Assembly (NCBI RefSeq): GCF_001429765.1
Contig: NZ_LMJB01000008.1
Location: 250,835 to 314,834, forward strand
Direction of reading: 5' to 3'
Length of the DNA: 64,000 nucleotides
Source of the DNA: Flavobacterium sp. Root901
GTDB taxonomy: Bacteria > Bacteroidota > Bacteroidia > Flavobacteriales > Flavobacteriaceae
Shown: positions 35,086-43,399 of the stretch, one piece after another
Layout of the letters: every line of letters begins with the position of its first letter
How positions within the stretch are numbered: position 1 is the stretch's first letter
Translations under genes and position numbers: made by a program
The notes under the pieces: model-generated
Seen by the model: the letters and a program-made list of their open reading frames with translations, nothing else
Database searches by the model: none
What the model was told of the DNA's origin: nothing

Positions 35086-36435
35086 TTAACTTTTAAGTAT
35101 TTTATCTTTTTCAATTTTAAATTCTTCTTCTGACAGAATCCCGGCATCAAATAATTCTTTAAGATCCAATAAAGCTTGTTTCTTTAAGGCCATATTATCG
35201 GTTGTTCTGTTTAAGTCATTTTGTTCATTCTTTACAGGACTACTTGCTAAAGTGCTTTCTGAAGAGCCGGCTTTTAGAAGGAGTTCCGTAATTTCATTAA
35301 AGCCTTTTATGTTAGAATAGTCAATAGCTTTTTGTTCCTTTATATTCACAACATTGAAGTTGGCTTTTTGATCTAGTAAAAACTGAACAATATCTTTTTT
35401 CCCATTGGCTGCTGCGTAATGGAGAGGAGAATTACCAGATTCATCCTGTATGTTTATATCTGCATTTTTTTCTGTTAAAAGTTTCACCATGCTCAGATTA
35501 CCTTTTTTAACTGCAATATGAAGCAGGCTTTCGCCTCCGTAATCGTAAGAATTGTGTAAACTGAAACTAGACTCTACTGATAATGAAGTAGCTGTAATTA
35601 CCCATTCCAGATAACTTTCCATACTTGTTTCATTTCCGGAAAGTGGTTTGCTGAAATTAACATCAAGACCATTATCAATAAATAGGCTTACAATTTCTTT
35701 TTGATTATTGGAACATGCATACCAAATAGGAGAGAGGCCATCTTTAGTTACTGCTTTTAAATCAGCACCATGAGTGACAAGTAACTGCACCATGGCACGG
35801 TTTGTTTCATAACATGAAATTAAAAGAGAACTTTCTCCAGCATGATTTACATGATTGATATCGACACCATTTTCTAACAACAGCGATATCATTGGAATGT
35901 TTTTCGAACGAACAGCTGCGATTAATGAGTTTTCACCATTCTTATTTATTGAATTGACATCAGCACCTTTATTAATTAATGCCTGAACAACTTCTTTATT
36001 TCTTTGTCCGGCAGCAATTAACAAAGCAGTATTACCTTCCTTGTTTTCAGCATCGATTTCTATATCTTTTTCTATCAGCTGCAGCAGTACTTCTGTTTGC
36101 CCTGTAAATGCTGTAAGATGAAGCAGACTATTACCGTGCTTATCATTGATATTTATGTTTGCACCTTTTTCAATTAAGTATAAAGCAATTGTTTTTTGCT
36201 TTTGCAGGCAGGCAAAATAAAAAGGGGTTTCTCCATTGTGATCTTCATAATCAAGATCAGCACCTTCTTCGATTAATATTTTTACAATATCAAGGTAACC
36301 GTGATGTGCAGCATAATGTAATGCTGTTCTGCCTTTTTCATCCGTATATTTAATATCAGCTTCTTTATTTTTTAGAATAAGTTCGGCTATTTTTCTATTA
36401 CCATTTTCACAGGCAATTATAAAAGACATTGACAT
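35086..36435 (-). CDS. Ankyrin-repeat protein with C-terminal SHOCT-like domain
   Basis: 449 aa. About eleven ankyrin repeats of roughly 33 residues run from residue 1 to 390, with classic units such as GRTALHYAAHHGYLDIVKIL and GNSPLHYAAANGKKDIVQFL. One repeat boundary near 265-295 is interrupted by a non-repeat insert. The last 35 residues (ALLDLKELFDAGILSEEEFK) form a SHOCT-like oligomerisation or binding domain. No signal peptide is seen. It is a candidate scaffold for the neighbouring DUF1266 and membrane proteins. Confidence 0.88.
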   Translation of the reverse strand: MSMSFIIACENGNRKIAELILKNKEADIKYTDEKGRTALHYAAHHGYLDIVKILIEEGADLDYEDHNGETPFYFACLQKQKTIALYLIEKGANININDKHGNSLLHLTAFTGQTEVLLQLIEKDIEIDAENKEGNTALLIAAGQRNKEVVQALINKGADVNSINKNGENSLIAAVRSKNIPMISLLLENGVDINHVNHAGESSLLISCYETNRAMVQLLVTHGADLKAVTKDGLSPIWYACSNNQKEIVSLFIDNGLDVNFSKPLSGNETSMESYLEWVITATSLSVESSFSLHNSYDYGGESLLHIAVKKGNLSMVKLLTEKNADINIQDESGNSPLHYAAANGKKDIVQFLLDQKANFNVVNIKEQKAIDYSNIKGFNEITELLLKAGSSESTLASSPVKNEQNDLNRTTDNMALKKQALLDLKELFDAGILSEEEFKIEKDKILKS

Positions 36436-36468
36436 TTTTTTTTAATTTAAAGGTTAATACACTGGTGT

Positions 36469-37683
36469 TTATGCCATTTTTTCCATTAGCAGCTCGACAG
36501 TCTTTATTTTTAAATTGTCTTTCGATGCAAGCATTAAAGGTGTCTCGTTATTATTATTTGTAATAGTGACATCCGCACCTTGTTCAATCAATAATTTTGC
36601 TTTTCTGTAAACTTCTTTAGCGGCTTCTTTTTCGAACCGGATATCAAATGCACAAATTTTATGAAGTAGTGTATTTCCTTGATTGTCAGTATTGTTTAAA
36701 TTTAAATTCCCAGATTTCAAAACACTTTCTAAAACTGCTGTATTTTTCTCTGAAAGCCAGTCTACACCAGATTTTAAATTGCTGTAATAAGGAGCTGATT
36801 GTTCTAAATCTGCACCTGCATTTAAAAGCTTTTCTAAAATTTTTATTTCTCTCTCATTTCCGCTCATAATTTGCATAAATGATGAAATAATAGTTTGTTT
36901 TTCCTGATTTTGAAGTTCAAAATCGGGACTGTCATATTCAAGTAATATTTGTAATATTTCCAGGTTTAGTGTTTGAGCAGCGGCATAATAAAATGCTGTA
37001 TTTCCTTTGTTATCCTGTTCATTCGGATTAGCATTGTGTTGTAAAAGCAAATCTGTAATGTCTGGTTTTAAATTGTTTTTTACAGCTAATATTAAAGCAG
37101 TTGTACCTTCAATATCTTTACAGTTAATGTCTTCCCCGTTTTCAAGAAGTATGTTTAGGTAAGAGACTGTTTTTTCAGTACTTGCTATTCTTTTATTAAG
37201 AACTTGTAAAATTAAATTTTGCTCAAAATTGTTCTTAAAATTAGTTTGACAGCCAGCATTAATTAAGCATCTGATAATTTCAGGATCTGCTTCTTCTTCT
37301 AACATAAAGCCAAGTAAGGTTTGGTCGCTTACTTCATCATTAATGTTTTTAAAATTTGATAAAAAATCAGTTAATGAATTAATAAACAGTTGATCACAAT
37401 TGATATGTTTCGCTATATTATAAAAAACAGACTTTTTGAAACTGTCATATTCGTAGAGGTCTGTTTCGATCAACTCTTCTTTTATTAATGCGTTTAAAAA
37501 TTGAAAAGCATTAGCATTTAAAATATTTCGATAAAACATTTGAAGATTATTGGCAGGAAGTTCTTCGAAAGTGCATTTCTCTTTTTCAAGAAGCTGTTCT
37601 GCGAGATCTATTTTATTATTTAAAATTGCCGTAAATAAATTGTTTTCTGCCATTGTATGATTTGTTTTTGTTTTGCTGTCCAA
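36469..37683 (-). CDS. Ankyrin-repeat protein 2
   Basis: 404 aa. A non-repeat N-terminal helical region (1-130) is followed by degenerate and then clear ankyrin repeats (GTTALILAVKNNLKPDITDL; GNTAFYYAAAQTLNLEILQI; NETPLMLASKDNLKIKTVEL). It ends soon after the last repeat, with no SHOCT domain. It is 33 bases upstream of the other ankyrin gene. First gene of the ankyrin-DUF1266 block after a 215-base gap, so a promoter is expected in 37684-37898, though none is clear. Confidence 0.85.
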   Translation of the reverse strand: MDSKTKTNHTMAENNLFTAILNNKIDLAEQLLEKEKCTFEELPANNLQMFYRNILNANAFQFLNALIKEELIETDLYEYDSFKKSVFYNIAKHINCDQLFINSLTDFLSNFKNINDEVSDQTLLGFMLEEEADPEIIRCLINAGCQTNFKNNFEQNLILQVLNKRIASTEKTVSYLNILLENGEDINCKDIEGTTALILAVKNNLKPDITDLLLQHNANPNEQDNKGNTAFYYAAAQTLNLEILQILLEYDSPDFELQNQEKQTIISSFMQIMSGNEREIKILEKLLNAGADLEQSAPYYSNLKSGVDWLSEKNTAVLESVLKSGNLNLNNTDNQGNTLLHKICAFDIRFEKEAAKEVYRKAKLLIEQGADVTITNNNNETPLMLASKDNLKIKTVELLMEKMA

Positions 37684-37824
37684 CAGGAAATAATACCTGA
37701 AGATTTAGAAATGTGAATTGAGATTTTAAATGGTTTATATTTATAAGCCATTGAAAAATAATTTGTAAATCAGATGGAATATATCTGACATGCAAATTTC
37801 GAAGAATGATTTTTTAGGAATAGC

Positions 37825-37855
37825 CCGTATAAGCCTTAAAAAGAACATTATACGG
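37825..37855. other. Hairpin between membrane protein and ankyrin genes
   Basis: CCGTATAA / TTATACGG with a 15-base loop, in the 215-base gap. There is no T-run on the minus strand, so it is not a clear terminator. Function unknown. Confidence 0.35.
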
Positions 37856-37898
37856 TTGGTTTAATGTATATTTAAACTTAAATCAAAAACTTATGTGT

Positions 37899-38681
37899 TT
37901 AAGATGCAGCATTTTGTAAACCATTTTTTAAAAGTTCTAAAAACACATCCGGACTTGTGATCTGCGAATAACGAATAACAAACATTTCACTCTTGTTTTT
38001 ATCAAAAGCTACAATATTGCTGTCATTCGTTATGACGGCAGTTTGCATATCATTAAATAAAAACTCTTTATTGTCAATAAGTACTTTTGTCTTAGATACA
38101 ACAATGTTTTTATTGTATTTGCTTAATCTTGAATGAGGTAAATGAGTAAGCTGGCTGATTGTTAGATTATCTGATGATGTCCTGAAAAGAATACTGCTGC
38201 CGTTATTTTGCTGCTGAACGACGATTGGCGTGCGGTGTTTATGGTAAAGATTTTTAAAGTGGTTGATTAATTCCATGTACTTCTTCACTTTCGGATTAAT
38301 TATGTGCCACTCATCGCCATCATTTTCTTGAAAAGCAAGGTGTAATAAAGCCATTTTGCCACTGTAAAAGCTTACTTCATTTGTAATATCTTTAATAAGT
38401 ATCTGTTTTCTTTCTTTGGTTTTATGATTGATAATCGTAATGTCATTTTCTGATAGTTCAAAACTTTCTTTTGGACGCATTTTGCGGGACAGTACGAAAA
38501 AGGAAATACCGCTGATTAGAAAAACAAAAAGACTCTTTTTAAGCAGGGCAGCCAATTCTGATGTGTTATCAGAAATGCTAAATAATAATAAAAAGCAAAG
38601 AGCACCAATTGCCAATGATAATATTGCTGCTACCATTAATATAATGCTATTTAATGCATTTGAGGTATATATTTTTCTCAT
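37899..38681 (-). CDS. Two-helix membrane protein with PH-like soluble domain
   Basis: 260 aa. Two membrane helices (about 12-35 and 46-63) are followed by a beta-rich region (SFELSENDITIINHKTKERK; LHLAFQENDGDEWHIINPKV) that resembles a bacterial PH-like domain, then a second soluble part (KTKVLIDNKEFLFNDMQTAV) with a similar strand pattern. I do not recognise a named family. It follows the zinc-ribbon gene by 54 bases and precedes the ankyrin genes. Confidence 0.6.
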   Translation of the reverse strand: MRKIYTSNALNSIILMVAAILSLAIGALCFLLLFSISDNTSELAALLKKSLFVFLISGISFFVLSRKMRPKESFELSENDITIINHKTKERKQILIKDITNEVSFYSGKMALLHLAFQENDGDEWHIINPKVKKYMELINHFKNLYHKHRTPIVVQQQNNGSSILFRTSSDNLTISQLTHLPHSRLSKYNKNIVVSKTKVLIDNKEFLFNDMQTAVITNDSNIVAFDKNKSEMFVIRYSQITSPDVFLELLKNGLQNAAS

Positions 38682-38735
38682 ACTTTTATTTGTTATTTAA
38701 AACTGCAGCAAACGAGTGCGCAGGTAATTTTAAAG

Positions 38736-39053
38736 TTATTTGAAATAAATGATTGCTGTTAGTATTGCAGCAATTATAAGACCGGTAAAAAACCAAATTT
38801 TTGGAAATGGAAGCTTTGCTTTGTATTCCTCGGTATACGATTCGGGCATTACATAATTATCAGTACTATATCCGCAATTACTGCAAACAGTTACACCTGA
38901 ACGGGATAGAGGATGCACGGGAACAAACCAAATGTGATAGTATTTTTGATAATATTGAATTTGTGTTGTATGTGTTTTACCGCACTCGGCACAGGTAATA
39001 GTATCTGCCTGCTCTTTTTTTGTTTTTACTGTACGTGTTCCGTAAACAATCAT
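38736..39053 (-). CDS. Small zinc-ribbon membrane protein
   Basis: 105 aa. Two CxxC pairs (Cys21/Cys24 in CAECGK and Cys57/Cys60 in CSNCGY) form a zinc ribbon, and a single C-terminal membrane helix (about 84-103) anchors it. The spacer between the pairs is aromatic (YYQKYYHIWFVPVHPL). It is the first gene of the LemA-to-zinc-ribbon run in transcription order. Function unknown. Confidence 0.7.
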   Translation of the reverse strand: MIVYGTRTVKTKKEQADTITCAECGKTHTTQIQYYQKYYHIWFVPVHPLSRSGVTVCSNCGYSTDNYVMPESYTEEYKAKLPFPKIWFFTGLIIAAILTAIIYFK

Positions 39054-39261
39054 TGGTAGTTTTTTTAAAATAGTGATTACTTAAATTCAGAATTTATTTT
39101 TCAATAAATAACTGATTTATAATGTTTTATGAAAAGCTGATGAAAATGATTGCAAATTTCTGATTTAAAGGTTTTTTGTAAAGCCTTTAAAAGCCTAAAA
39201 ATTAATAGAATAAGATATTTGTTTGTTGTAAATCTCGTCCATTCACAGTTTGAAATAAAAA

Positions 39262-39294
39262 AACCGAAATCAAATACTTGTTTGATTTCGGTTT
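39262..39294 (-). terminator. Second terminator after the TonB receptor
   Basis: AACCGAAATCAAA / TTTGATTTCGGTT with a short loop and a T-run on the minus strand. Confidence 0.85.
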
Positions 39295-39308
39295 ACAATA
39301 AAAAAAAA

Positions 39309-39334
39309 CGAGATACGCTTTTATACGTATCCCG
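39309..39334 (-). terminator. First terminator after the TonB receptor
   Basis: ACGGGATACG / CGTATCTCGT (one G-T pair) followed on the minus strand by eight T, 29 bases after the receptor stop. It is in tandem with the next hairpin. Confidence 0.8.
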
Positions 39335-39362
39335 TTAATTTAGTTTTAGCTTTTAATTCTAT

Positions 39363-41909
39363 TTATAAGTTGTATTTCAATGTAATACCGTATGTTCTTT
39401 GGTCACCTAACACACCTGCGTATTGTCCGGAGTTTCCGCCTGCTGGTAATAATTGTTCGTAGTAATCTTTGTTCAAAAGGTTACGTCCCCAGAAGTGAAC
39501 AGATAAACCTTGTGTTGCGCGGAAACCTAAACGCGCATTAAAAATAGCATATCCCTGAACGACTAAATATTTTGAAGCCGATGGACTTGAAGAAAATTCA
39601 GAACGGGCATAACAATCAACAGCAAGGAAAACTTTTCCTGCGTTTCCAAAAAATCTTGCGCTTTGAGATAGTTCACCTCCTAAAGATCCTGCCCATCTTG
39701 AAGCACCAGGAAGATTAGTTCCGGAAACATCTTTGAAAGATACTGGTGCTCCGGTTTCTTCTAAAGGAAGCGGTGCATTTGTAAATTTCTCATAAGTTCC
39801 ATCTGTATATGTTACTGCACCATTAATAGTTAAATTAGAACTTACCACAAAACTTCCATCTACTTCAACACCTTGTACACGAACTTTATCTGCATTTGCA
39901 AGATAACCGCGGTTTACACCTAATTCAGCTGCCTGAACATTAGTTTGAAAATCCTTAATATCTGTTCTAAACACTGCTACGTTGAAAATTGAATTTCTAA
40001 AAGGAGAAGTTTTAACCCCAACTTCAAAATGATTTACTTTTTCCGGTCTGATTACGGCAAGATCCAGCAATGGCGCACCTTTTGAATCTGTTGGAAGCCC
40101 GGCAACATTTACACCAACCGGTTTGTAACTTTTGGCATAAGTTCCATAAGCATTGATTTTGTCACTTGCTTTAAAAGTAACTGTTATATTTCCTGAAAAA
40201 TCTGTGTTGTCAGTACTTGAGTCAAATGCCTGATCAGAATAAACCAGCTTTTTTAAAGCCAATAATTGCGGATCTGTTGTTTGAAGACCTCCGTATGTTG
40301 TACGCGCATAATGAGCGTCTTTTTTATCGAAATTATATCTTAAACCTGGTAAAATATGCAGACGATCTGTAATCGCCCAGTCAATTTGTCCAAATACTGC
40401 GGCACTCGAAGCTCTGATTCGTGCATCGGTTTTAATTCCGTATCCTTCAAATAAACCAGGAGTTTTCCACAAATTGCTGGTTGTACTTTGAGAAAACCTC
40501 CATTGTGCATTTCCAGATTCTTCTGTACCGTTAGTCTGAGATGTTTGGTCGATAAAGAATACTCCTGCAACTCCCGTAATTTTAGAAGTTAATTGTCCGG
40601 CGTAACGAACCTCCTGTGTGATTTGAGTTTGTCTGGTTGGATTTTGAGATTTAGCCAATACTTGTAATCCTGTAAAATCCCTGTCATTTGAAGGATCCCA
40701 GTTCCAAAAACGCCATGCTGTAGTCGAAGTAAGAGTTCCGCCTCCAATTTTTGTATCAATATTCAAAGATAGACCTCCCATATCCTGATTTGAACGCCAC
40801 GGTGTATCCTGATCGATTCTGCGGTCAAATGCATTTCTGCTTGGAAGCTGATAATTCAAATCTTTAATAATAGCGTCAAATTGGCGATAAGCCGCTCTTT
40901 GTGTTGGAGCGACACCGGCAACTACCTGAGCATATCCGTCAGGACGTTGTGTCGTAATATCAGCAGCAAAAATAACATTGGTATTAACAGTTGGTGTCCA
41001 AAGTAATTGACCTCTGATACCTTGATTATTTAAGGTATTGGTTGCTCTTCCTGTTGCTACATTGTCAATCAAACCATCACGCTGTGTACCGGAGAAAGAT
41101 AATCTTCCGGCTACTTTTTTTCCTAAAGCACCTGTAAGAGAAGCTTTTGCCTGAAGGAAAGAGTAGTTTCCATAACTCACTTCAAAATCAGCACCTGAAG
41201 TAAAACTTGGTTTACGTGTTGTAATATTGAAAGCTCCTGAAGTTGTATTTTTTCCGAATAAAGAACCTTGCGGACCACGTAAAACCTCAATTTGCTCTAC
41301 GTCGATAAAGTCCAGGGTAGTGGCTGCCGGACGTGCATAATAAACACCATCAACATAAAAACCAACACCCGGATCAATTCCGTCATTTGTTAATCCGAAT
41401 GGAGAACCCAAACTTCTTATATTGATACCTGTATTTCTTGGGTTAGAAGAATAAAGCTGTACAGAAGGTACTAATTCTTTAATACGGTTAACGTTAAAAG
41501 CTCCGGTTTGTTCGGCCTGTTTTCCTGTAATAACAGAAATCGCGATTGGCACATCCTGAACTTTTTCTATTCTTCGTCTTGAAGATACTACTACTTCTAT
41601 AAGTTCATTTTCTTCTTTTAAAGCAACCTGAATTGGATTTACCGGTATTGAAGTAATTTCAATTTCATCGGTTGTGTAACCTACATACTGAATCAAAAGT
41701 GTTAATGGTAATCTTCCTTTTGAGTCAATTATAAATTTACCGCTGTTATCTGTCACAGCGCTGATAGTAGTTCCTTTAATTACCACATTTACTGCTTCTA
41801 AAGGGATGTTTTCACTTGTTGTTACTACACCTTCAATGTTTTGTGCGAATGAGATAGAGAAGGTTAAAAAGGATAATATTGTAAAGATATTTTTTAAAGA
41901 TGTTTTCAT
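39363..41909 (-). CDS. TonB-dependent receptor
   Basis: 848 aa. Signal peptide 1-22 (SFLTFSISFAQ). A carboxypeptidase-regulatory-like domain (25-100) precedes the plug (about 115-225) with typical motifs: QDVPIAISVITGKQAEQTGA, GINIRSLGS, VGFYVDGVYYARP and VEQIEVLRGPQGSLFGKNTT. The 22-strand barrel ends in the C-terminal QRTYGITLKYNL, with a final aromatic-rich strand. It imports an unknown ligand across the outer membrane. The gene follows a leader ORF ending MCMC and an Rrf2 gene, which together suggest that a sulfur compound is sensed and perhaps imported; that is inference. Confidence 0.92.
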   Translation of the reverse strand: MKTSLKNIFTILSFLTFSISFAQNIEGVVTTSENIPLEAVNVVIKGTTISAVTDNSGKFIIDSKGRLPLTLLIQYVGYTTDEIEITSIPVNPIQVALKEENELIEVVVSSRRRIEKVQDVPIAISVITGKQAEQTGAFNVNRIKELVPSVQLYSSNPRNTGINIRSLGSPFGLTNDGIDPGVGFYVDGVYYARPAATTLDFIDVEQIEVLRGPQGSLFGKNTTSGAFNITTRKPSFTSGADFEVSYGNYSFLQAKASLTGALGKKVAGRLSFSGTQRDGLIDNVATGRATNTLNNQGIRGQLLWTPTVNTNVIFAADITTQRPDGYAQVVAGVAPTQRAAYRQFDAIIKDLNYQLPSRNAFDRRIDQDTPWRSNQDMGGLSLNIDTKIGGGTLTSTTAWRFWNWDPSNDRDFTGLQVLAKSQNPTRQTQITQEVRYAGQLTSKITGVAGVFFIDQTSQTNGTEESGNAQWRFSQSTTSNLWKTPGLFEGYGIKTDARIRASSAAVFGQIDWAITDRLHILPGLRYNFDKKDAHYARTTYGGLQTTDPQLLALKKLVYSDQAFDSSTDNTDFSGNITVTFKASDKINAYGTYAKSYKPVGVNVAGLPTDSKGAPLLDLAVIRPEKVNHFEVGVKTSPFRNSIFNVAVFRTDIKDFQTNVQAAELGVNRGYLANADKVRVQGVEVDGSFVVSSNLTINGAVTYTDGTYEKFTNAPLPLEETGAPVSFKDVSGTNLPGASRWAGSLGGELSQSARFFGNAGKVFLAVDCYARSEFSSSPSASKYLVVQGYAIFNARLGFRATQGLSVHFWGRNLLNKDYYEQLLPAGGNSGQYAGVLGDQRTYGITLKYNL

Positions 41910-41962
41910 TTTTTATATTAAGTATATGTGATTAGTAGAATTTAAAATAAATTTTTTTTAAA

Positions 41963-42070
41963 TCAACACATACACATTAAAGATGAATTTCTTTTTACAG
42001 AGGCAGAAAGCCTTGTTTGTTTATTTTGCAAAAGTTTTGATACACCTGATGAACTAAAATGTACTTTCAT
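41963..42070 (-). CDS. Leader ORF ending Met-Cys-Met-Cys
   Basis: A 35-codon frame with ATG at 42070 and TGA at 41965-41963. It starts about 33 bases after the predicted transcript start and ends 53 bases before the receptor ATG. The peptide opens MKVHFSSSGVSKLL and ends SSLMCMC, so the last four codons before the stop are ATG TGT ATG TGT. That placement of Met and Cys codons is what a translation-based sensor of sulfur amino acids would show. Downstream, ATTTAAAA / TTTTAAAT could form only a weak A-T hairpin, so control may be Rho-dependent or translational. No protein homology was tested; the peptide might have a role of its own. Confidence 0.55.
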   Translation of the reverse strand: MKVHFSSSGVSKLLQNKQTRLSASVKRNSSLMCMC

Positions 42071-42109
42071 GAGTTAAAATTGTGTAAATGGTTTGTTAAT
42101 TATTTTCTG

Positions 42110-42117
42110 CAAATATA
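42110..42117 (-). promoter_or_regulatory. Consensus -7 box of the receptor transcript
   Basis: TATATTTG on the minus strand, identical to the -7 box of the tRNA-fMet promoter. No TTG lies at the usual -33 distance; a GGAATT inverted repeat occupies that place instead, which fits activator or repressor control. Confidence 0.65.
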
Positions 42118-42123
42118 AATATT

Positions 42124-42147
42124 AATTCTATCGATTTACTAGGAATT
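42124..42147. promoter_or_regulatory. Candidate Rrf2 operator, AATTCTA-N9-TAGGAATT
   Basis: Imperfect inverted repeat with arms AATTCTA and TAGGAATT, centred about 33 bases before the predicted transcript start. GGAATT is the core half-site I associate with the Rrf2-family cysteine regulator CymR of Firmicutes. It lies between the Rrf2 gene and its neighbour. Binding is inference. Confidence 0.4.
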
Positions 42148-42160
42148 AGAAAATATTTTT

Positions 42161-42574
42161 TTATTTATTTACTAATGAAGCGATTGTAATACCTTCCATT
42201 GCCTTCAAAGTTTTATCTCTAATCAGCATTAAACCGTGACGCAGACTGCATTCAGACTCGGTTTTACAATCAGAGCAAGGCTCGTAAAAATTTAAAGAAG
42301 CACATGGCAAAAGCGCAATTGCACCGTCAAATAATCGGTGAATTTCTGCCAAAGTGATATCATTTTTAGATTTTATCAGATAATATCCGCCAAATTTTCC
42401 CTGTTTACTGCTCACAAAACGACCACGTTTCAGATCTAATAAAATCTGTTCTAAAAACTTTTTAGGAATGTTAGCGCCATCAGCGATTTCTATCGTTCTA
42501 GAAATGTGATTTTCGTCTTGTTCTGCTAAATAAAGTAAGGCCTTTAGGGCGTATTTTGCTTTATGTGATAACAT
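42161..42574 (-). CDS. Rrf2 family transcriptional regulator
   Basis: 137 aa. The winged-helix N-terminus (MLSHKAKYALKALLYLAEQD; IPKKFLEQILLDLKRGRFVS then SKQGKFGGYYL) is classic Rrf2. The sensor loop has four cysteines (91, 100, 103, 109 in LPCASLNFYEPCSDCKTESE), enough for an Fe-S cluster as in IscR/NsrR, or for thiol sensing. It lies directly upstream of the TonB receptor region with the GGAATT repeat. Probably autonomous or co-transcribed with the TPR gene, whose stop-start gap is 12 bases the other way round (TPR start is upstream). Confidence 0.88.
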   Translation of the reverse strand: MLSHKAKYALKALLYLAEQDENHISRTIEIADGANIPKKFLEQILLDLKRGRFVSSKQGKFGGYYLIKSKNDITLAEIHRLFDGAIALLPCASLNFYEPCSDCKTESECSLRHGLMLIRDKTLKAMEGITIASLVNK

Positions 42575-42586
42575 CTATTATAAGTA

Positions 42587-43366
42587 TTATTTTTTACAAA
42601 CTTCGGTTATTAAATCTTTTGCGGGCAAATAACCTAGGTTAAGGGCTGCTTTAAGATCAGAGCAATAATCTTTTTTTATTTTGAAATTAATATAATATAA
42701 AGCTCTATTGTAATATCCCTCTGGATTTTTTGGAGCTAAAGCTACGGCTGTATCAAAATCATTTAGAGCATCTTTAGCATTTATCATAGCTTTAGAAACT
42801 GCTCTATTTTGAAAGCATTCTGCAGATTTAGGATTAGCTTTTATTACTTTATCAAAATCGAGTATTGCATCTCTGTGTAAATTTAGTTCTTTTTCTATTA
42901 ATCCCCTATTTTCATATGCGAGAATATATTCAGGATTGATTTTTATACAATGTGAATAATCATTTAAAGCCCCATTTAAATCACCAATCTTTGATTTTGA
43001 ATATGCTCTATTGAAATAAGCTTTATATGAATTTTCATCTACAGAAATAGATTGTGAAAAATCATTAATAGCCTCTTTATAATCTTTTAATTTAATATAT
43101 AAATTTCCTCGGCTAAAATAAGTTTTAAAGTCATTTGGATTTAAAGATAATGATTTATTGTAATCAGAAAGTGCTTCAGAATAATTGCCGATGTCATAGT
43201 TATAATATCCTCTGTAGTAATAATTATCGACATCAGGGAATTTTTGTATTAAACTGTCTAGTACTTTTAAATTTTTAGTGTTTTCTATTTTTTCATTGTC
43301 AAAAAACTCTTGAGAATAGCAAGAGAAACAACAGCTAAAAATAAATAAAAAGAGATTATTTTTCAT
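42587..43366 (-). CDS. TPR protein, exported
   Basis: 259 aa. Signal peptide 1-18 (FIFSCCFSCYSQ) with cysteines that could instead form a lipobox. Six tetratricopeptide repeats follow (YYRGYYNYDIGNYSEALSDY; YFSRGNLYIKLKDYKEAIND; AYENRGLIEKELNLHRDAIL), ending at an Asp-Leu-Lys segment. TPR proteins mediate protein contacts; the partner is unknown. It sits 33 bases after the TPM gene and 12 bases before Rrf2. Confidence 0.85.
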   Translation of the reverse strand: MKNNLFLFIFSCCFSCYSQEFFDNEKIENTKNLKVLDSLIQKFPDVDNYYYRGYYNYDIGNYSEALSDYNKSLSLNPNDFKTYFSRGNLYIKLKDYKEAINDFSQSISVDENSYKAYFNRAYSKSKIGDLNGALNDYSHCIKINPEYILAYENRGLIEKELNLHRDAILDFDKVIKANPKSAECFQNRAVSKAMINAKDALNDFDTAVALAPKNPEGYYNRALYYINFKIKKDYCSDLKAALNLGYLPAKDLITEVCKK

Positions 43367-43399
43367 AGATAATTTAAAACAAAACTAAAACAAAACTTT

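Larger units (their letters stand above)
39054..39362. other. 309-base gap with two terminators
   Basis: No coding frame is supported. It holds two minus-strand terminators for the TonB receptor (39262-39294 and 39309-39334). The rest (39060-39250) is AT-rich; no consensus -7 box for the zinc-ribbon gene was found. Confidence 0.55.
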
